Shown piece after piece: positions 61,233-64,000 of a stretch of DNA of 64,000 nt. Every line of letters begins with the position of its first letter. The stretch's first letter is position 1. A program made the position numbers and the translations under genes. The DNA lies in NCBI GenBank assembly GCA_023459875.1, contig JAEWRY010000024.1, positions 62,001-126,000 on the forward strand. The letters are read 5' to 3'. Below the pieces are notes generated by a model. That model saw only the letters and a program-made list of their open reading frames with translations, was not told the origin of the DNA and made no database searches. This DNA is from Bacillota bacterium (GTDB taxonomy: Bacteria; Bacillota; Clostridia; Oscillospirales; Oscillospiraceae).

Positions 61233-62471
61233 GTGAGAACGATTCTGCACTGCGACATGAACAATTTTTACGCGTCGGTAGAATGCCTCTACCGGACCGA
61301 GCTGCGGGAAAAGCCGGTGGCCGTGGGCGGGGACGTGGAGCAGCGCCACGGAATTATCCTGGCCAAGAACTACCCGGCCAAAGCCCTGGGCGTCAAGACG
61401 GGGGAGGCGATCTGGCAGGCGAAGCAGAAATGCCCCGGCCTCGTTGTGCTTCCGCCGAACTATAAGCGCTATCTGCGCTTCGCCCGCCAGGCCAGGGGCA
61501 TCTTCGCCGACTACACCGACCAGATCGAATCCTTCGGCCTTGACGAGGCCTGGCTGGACGTTACCGCCAGCGCGGACCTTTTCGGCTCCGGGGAGGCCAT
61601 CGCGGACGAGATACGAAAGCGCATCCGGGAGGAGCTGGGCATCACGGCGTCGGTGGGGGTGTCGTGGAACAAAATTTTCGCCAAGCTGGGCAGCGATCTC
61701 AGAAAGCCGGACAAGACCACCGCCATCACAAGGGAAAACTACCGGAAACTGGTCTGGCCCCTGCCCGTGGGCGACCTCTTGTATGTGGGCCCGGCCACGA
61801 AGAAAAAGCTCGCGCTCAAGTGCATCCACACCATCGGGGAGCTGGCCGGAACCGACAGGGAAGCGCTGCGCCGCTGGTTCGGGAAATGGGGCGACGTGCT
61901 CTATGTCTTTGCCAACGGGCTGGACGCCTCGCCGGTGGCCCGGATGGGAGCCGAGGCGATGATAAAATCGGTGGGCAACAGCACCACCACCCCGCGCGAT
62001 CTGGAAAACAACGAAGACGTGAGCATTATTCTCTATGTGCTGTGCGAGAGTGTGGCCATGCGTTTAAGAGAGCTGAATCTGGAGTGCCGGACGGTGGAAA
62101 TCGGCGTGCGGGACAATACGCTTTATTCTTTCGTCCGGCAGAAGAAGCAGCCCCGCCCCACCAATCTGGCCCGTGACCTGCACCGGGCGGCGATGGAGCT
62201 GTTCACGGAGAATTACGAATGGCAAAAGCCCATCCGCAGCATCGGCGTGCGCGGCTGCGAACTGTGCCCGGCGGGGGAAAGCGTGCAGCTTTCCCTGCTG
62301 GACGACGAGACGAAAAGAGACAAGGTAATCCGTATGGAAGCCGCCATGGACGATATAAGGCGGCGGTTCGGCAACCTGAGCATCTGCCGGGCCATGCTGC
62401 TGGGCGACCGGCGGCTTGGAAGTATCAACCCCAAGGACGACCACGTGATCCATCCCGTCGGGTATTTTTAA
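61233..62471 (+). CDS. dinB: DNA polymerase IV (Y family)
   Basis: 412 aa, GTG start behind GGGAGGC. Error-prone translesion polymerase. Catalytic Asp8 in LHCDMNNFYASVE, and the Asp-Glu pair in SFGLDEAWLDV near residue 104. Little-finger domain after about 245. A C-terminal clamp-binding motif QLSLLDD is present (near 352). Controlled by LexA through the operator just upstream. Cotranscribed with the 82-aa gene. Confidence 0.95.
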   Translation: MRTILHCDMNNFYASVECLYRTELREKPVAVGGDVEQRHGIILAKNYPAKALGVKTGEAIWQAKQKCPGLVVLPPNYKRYLRFARQARGIFADYTDQIESFGLDEAWLDVTASADLFGSGEAIADEIRKRIREELGITASVGVSWNKIFAKLGSDLRKPDKTTAITRENYRKLVWPLPVGDLLYVGPATKKKLALKCIHTIGELAGTDREALRRWFGKWGDVLYVFANGLDASPVARMGAEAMIKSVGNSTTTPRDLENNEDVSIILYVLCESVAMRLRELNLECRTVEIGVRDNTLYSFVRQKKQPRPTNLARDLHRAAMELFTENYEWQKPIRSIGVRGCELCPAGESVQLSLLDDETKRDKVIRMEAAMDDIRRRFGNLSICRAMLLGDRRLGSINPKDDHVIHPVGYF

Positions 62472-62486
62472 GGAGGTGTTTGAGAC

Positions 62487-62735
62487 ATGGAAAAGTCCCC
62501 GAAAGTCATCGTACCCGTCTTCGCGATGTTCGATACCGAAGGGAAACTGACGCCCGTTTCTTTTGTCTGGGAGGACGGAACGCAGTATACGATAGACAAG
62601 GTTATTGACGTGCGGAGAGCCGCGAGCCTGAAGGCCGGCGGCATGGGCATACGCTACACCTGCATGGTGCGCGGCAGGCAGACTTATTTATTTTTGGAAG
62701 AGGACCGCTGGTTCATGGAACGGAAAAGCTCATAA
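62487..62735 (+). CDS. Small protein cotranscribed with dinB
   Basis: 82 aa, ATG behind AAGGAGGTG. Beta-rich: VIVPVFAMFDTEGKLTPVSF, WEDGTQYTIDKVIDV, and YLFLEEDRWFMERKSS. It resembles small proteins (DUF6504-like) found next to Y-family polymerases, suggesting a helper or a pro-SOS role. It is 15 bases after dinB, so it shares SOS control. Confidence 0.75.
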   Translation: MEKSPKVIVPVFAMFDTEGKLTPVSFVWEDGTQYTIDKVIDVRRAASLKAGGMGIRYTCMVRGRQTYLFLEEDRWFMERKSS

Positions 62736-62771
62736 AAGATTTTTCGGCCGTTTTACGGCCTCAGAATGACA
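62736..62771. repeat. Half-copy of the palindromic intergenic repeat
   Basis: AAGATTTTTCGGCCGTTTTACGG and CCTCAGAATGACA, same family as 55989 and 61070. Confidence 0.5.
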
Positions 62772-62832
62772 AAGCCGCGCAGAGTTTCCGCCGAATAGCT
62801 GTATCAAACAAGGCTTTGTTTGATTTAATTTC

Positions 62833-62924
62833 GTCCGTTCGGGGAATTTCCCGAACGGACACACCGACCCGCGCCGCCGGGCGCGAAACCGGGGTTCCTC
62901 CAAGGGGGATTGGATCCCCCTTGG
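62833..62924. repeat. Two hairpins between dinB unit and RNA pair
   Basis: GTCCGTTCGGG/CCCGAACGGAC (62833-62860) and CCAAGGGGGAT-tgg-ATCCCCCTTGG (62900-62924). No coding frame. Confidence 0.6.
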
Positions 62925-63180
62925 AAAATACAAGGCAGGGACTCCAATTAAGAAGCCCCTGCCTGTTTCGCCAGTATTTAATTATTCCAGGGGAAACGTG
63001 ACAACCGAACTTTAACCATTATCCCCCAGTACGATCTGAGACCAATAGTCTTCGTCATAACAGGTTCAAACGCAGCTCGATCTTAACCAAACATCTCCCA
63101 ATTAATTAAACCTTATAGCTCATCGGGTACCACTTCAGTACCCAAGCAATATTATGACCCTCTTTTCAATTATAATTCCT
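62912..63180 (-). ncRNA. Candidate structured RNA, copy A
   Basis: Non-coding, AT-richer than neighbours. Read on the minus strand it starts with TATAAT (within GGAATTATAATT, near 63175). It then has TCATAA pairing with TTATGA, an inner hairpin GGGTAC/GTACCC extended by GCTT/GAGC, a stem with GGGGGA/TCCCC, and ends with AGGCAGGG/CCCTGCCT (62933-62964) and TGTATTTT. All these are kept in copy B. Strand is inferred from terminator position. No match to a known RNA family was recognised. Confidence 0.55.
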
Positions 63181-63234
63181 CATGATTCGTCCAGTTTCAT
63201 GCAGAGCTGTTTAAATTATGTATGCTTTAATATC

Positions 63235-63499
63235 GGATCCCTCTTGAAAATACAAGGCAGGGACTCCAATCAAGAAGCCCCTGCCTGTTTCGCCGGGATT
63301 TAATTATTCAGGGGGAAACGTGGCAACCAAACTTATCTATCCCCTATTAGATCTGTGACTGAACAGCCCGAATCATAACTGGGTCAAAGGTAGATCGATT
63401 CATCCCAATCGCCTCCCGATTTTCAATTAAACCTTTTAGCTCAATGGGTACCTTCAGTACCCGAGCTCTATTATGACCCGGCTTTCAAATATAATTCCT
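63235..63499 (-). ncRNA. Candidate structured RNA, copy B
   Basis: Imperfect direct repeat of copy A, roughly 65-75% identical by eye. The ends (GGAATTATATTT on the minus strand; terminator-like AGGCAGGG/CCCTGCCT at 63255-63286) are best conserved. Stems are kept by compensating change: AGCTC/GAGCT here versus GCTT/GAGC in A, and AGGGGGA/TCCCCCT here versus a G-T pair in A. Downstream of tlp, same strand. Confidence 0.55.
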
Positions 63500-63530
63500 T
63501 TTTCGGCTGCCAAAATTTATTTAATGCCCG

Positions 63531-63763
63531 CTGAATAAAGCAAAAATATAGTCATATCAATGCTTCTAAGCTGTTTTTGCTTTATTCAGGTGCAAGGTTT
63601 TTGACCGAGTATGGTCAAAAACCCTGCACTTTTGATTTGCGGCGTGTGTCCGCAAATCCAAGCGGACAGCCATCAATGTATCTGAAGCGGCAAACAGATC
63701 TGTTTTGCCGCCCGGAAGGGCAGTTTTTGTCCTTCCGGCAAATGCGATTCGGAAATCGCATTT
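63531..63763. repeat. Array of six consecutive hairpins
   Basis: CTGAATAAAGCAAAAA/TTTTTGCTTTATTCAG (63531-63589), TGCAAGGTTTTTGACC/GGTCAAAAACCCTGCA (63591-63628), GATTTGCGG/CCGCAAATC (63634-63658), CGGCAAACAG/CTGTTTTGCCG (63688-63711), CCGGAAGG/CCTTCCGG (63712-63738), and AAATGCGATT/AATCGCATTT (63740-63763). No coding frame. Lies 12 bases beyond the tlp stop. Confidence 0.8.
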
Positions 63764-63775
63764 GTTCAGTGGACA

Positions 63776-64000
63776 TTATTTATCTTTATTTTTCGACTGG
63801 AAGTCCGCCTCGTCCTTGATCTCGTGGCGCATGCCACGAAGCGCCTGCCGCCTCCTTTCATTCTTTTCGATCAGATTCTGCCTCATTCTGGGGTTCGACG
63901 ATTTTGAGATCAGCTCCTCGCCAAGCTCCATGTTGCGGATGGTCATGTCGATATTTTTCTGGATTCTGTCCACGTTGTCGCTGCGGTCATCCGGGTTGTT
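63776..64000 (-). CDS. tlp: Small acid-soluble spore protein Tlp, 5' end outside window
   Basis: 75 residues visible; the frame is open at the right edge. PDDRSDNVDRIQKNIDMTI at the N-terminal side, then LIEKNERRRQALRGMRHEIK match the Tlp (thioredoxin-like SASP) family, which in Bacillus is made in the forespore. A GTG at 63973 is inside the homology and is not the start. Full proteins are about 75-85 aa, so only a few residues are missing. Confidence 0.88.
   Translation of the reverse strand, partial: NNPDDRSDNVDRIQKNIDMTIRNMELGEELISKSSNPRMRQNLIEKNERRRQALRGMRHEIKDEADFQSKNKDK

Noticed and set aside
63061..63140. tRNA-like pieces (TAGCTCA..GGGTA and GGTTCAAAC)
   Set aside because: They occur in the wrong order, no acceptor or anticodon stem forms, and the pieces are part of the twin repeat stems.
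55985..64000. Search for the missing 5' part of sleL or prophage genes between the recombinase and the right edge
   Set aside because: No LysM or GH18 N-terminal sequence and no phage structural genes found; the genes there (ccdA, ku, dinB, flippase) look chromosomal. So the element's other end cannot be placed within the window.

Overview
The window looks like chromosomal DNA of a spore-forming, fairly GC-rich Clostridia member, most likely an Oscillospiraceae-type (Ruminococcaceae-like) anaerobe. The evidence is a Gram-positive housekeeping set (GSI-alpha glutamine synthetase, MurB-RapZ-WhiA, AddAB, SigA operon, T-box-controlled pheST). Sporulation and germination genes are also present (ypeB, a GerS/YdcC-type lipoprotein, a SpoVB-like flippase, SpoIIIE/FtsK, tlp, a fragment of a SleL/YaaH cortex hydrolase). 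Lysine and meso-DAP synthesis goes through DapL, and there is an oxygen-sensitive indolepyruvate ferredoxin oxidoreductase. No rRNA, tRNA, CRISPR array or intact phage was seen, and the assignment is by gene content only.

Layout. 1-4.8 kb: end of a GNAT gene, a VOC protein, glnA behind a good SigA promoter, then dapF-dapL. 5.1-12.95 kb: murB-rapZ-whiA-dnaE-cls operon. 13.3-14.9 kb: uridine phosphorylase (minus) and a membrane-anchored unknown (plus). 15.1-20.9 kb: aromatic 2-oxoacid operon (acyl-CoA ligase, iorA, iorB, paaK, tandem ACT protein). 21.1-24.5 kb (minus): ypeB, a 3D-domain protein in the place where sleB usually sits, and a Cys-rich unknown with a possible sporulation promoter. 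24.8-35.6 kb: uppP, spoIIIE/ftsK, addB-addA, rpmE. 35.6-43.1 kb: flavin reductase-like protein, hflX, GNAT, yigZ, then dgt-dnaG-rpoD. 43.3-48.4 kb (minus): RluA-type synthase, DUF6440, IreB, pheT, pheS and their T-box. 48.6-53.1 kb: nnr, GerS-like lipoprotein, alr, a MazF toxin with no visible antitoxin, and an exported unknown. 53.5-64 kb: a truncated sleL abutting a large serine recombinase, ccdA/thioredoxin, ku, a SpoVB-like flippase, LexA-controlled dinB, a 1-kb non-coding structured region, and tlp running off the end.

Three things stand out. First, a spore-cortex hydrolase gene (sleL) is cut inside its catalytic domain exactly where a large serine recombinase gene ends. This is the geometry of skin-type elements that are excised during sporulation. 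Second, a family of intergenic elements of about 150-200 bp occurs five times. Each is a string of hairpins whose stems differ in sequence but keep pairing, around an invariant GTGAA loop. Third, two tandem, diverged copies of a roughly 265-bp AT-richer unit at 62.9-63.5 kb look like twin minus-strand non-coding RNAs with conserved -10-like and terminator-like ends. They are followed by a run of six consecutive hairpins.
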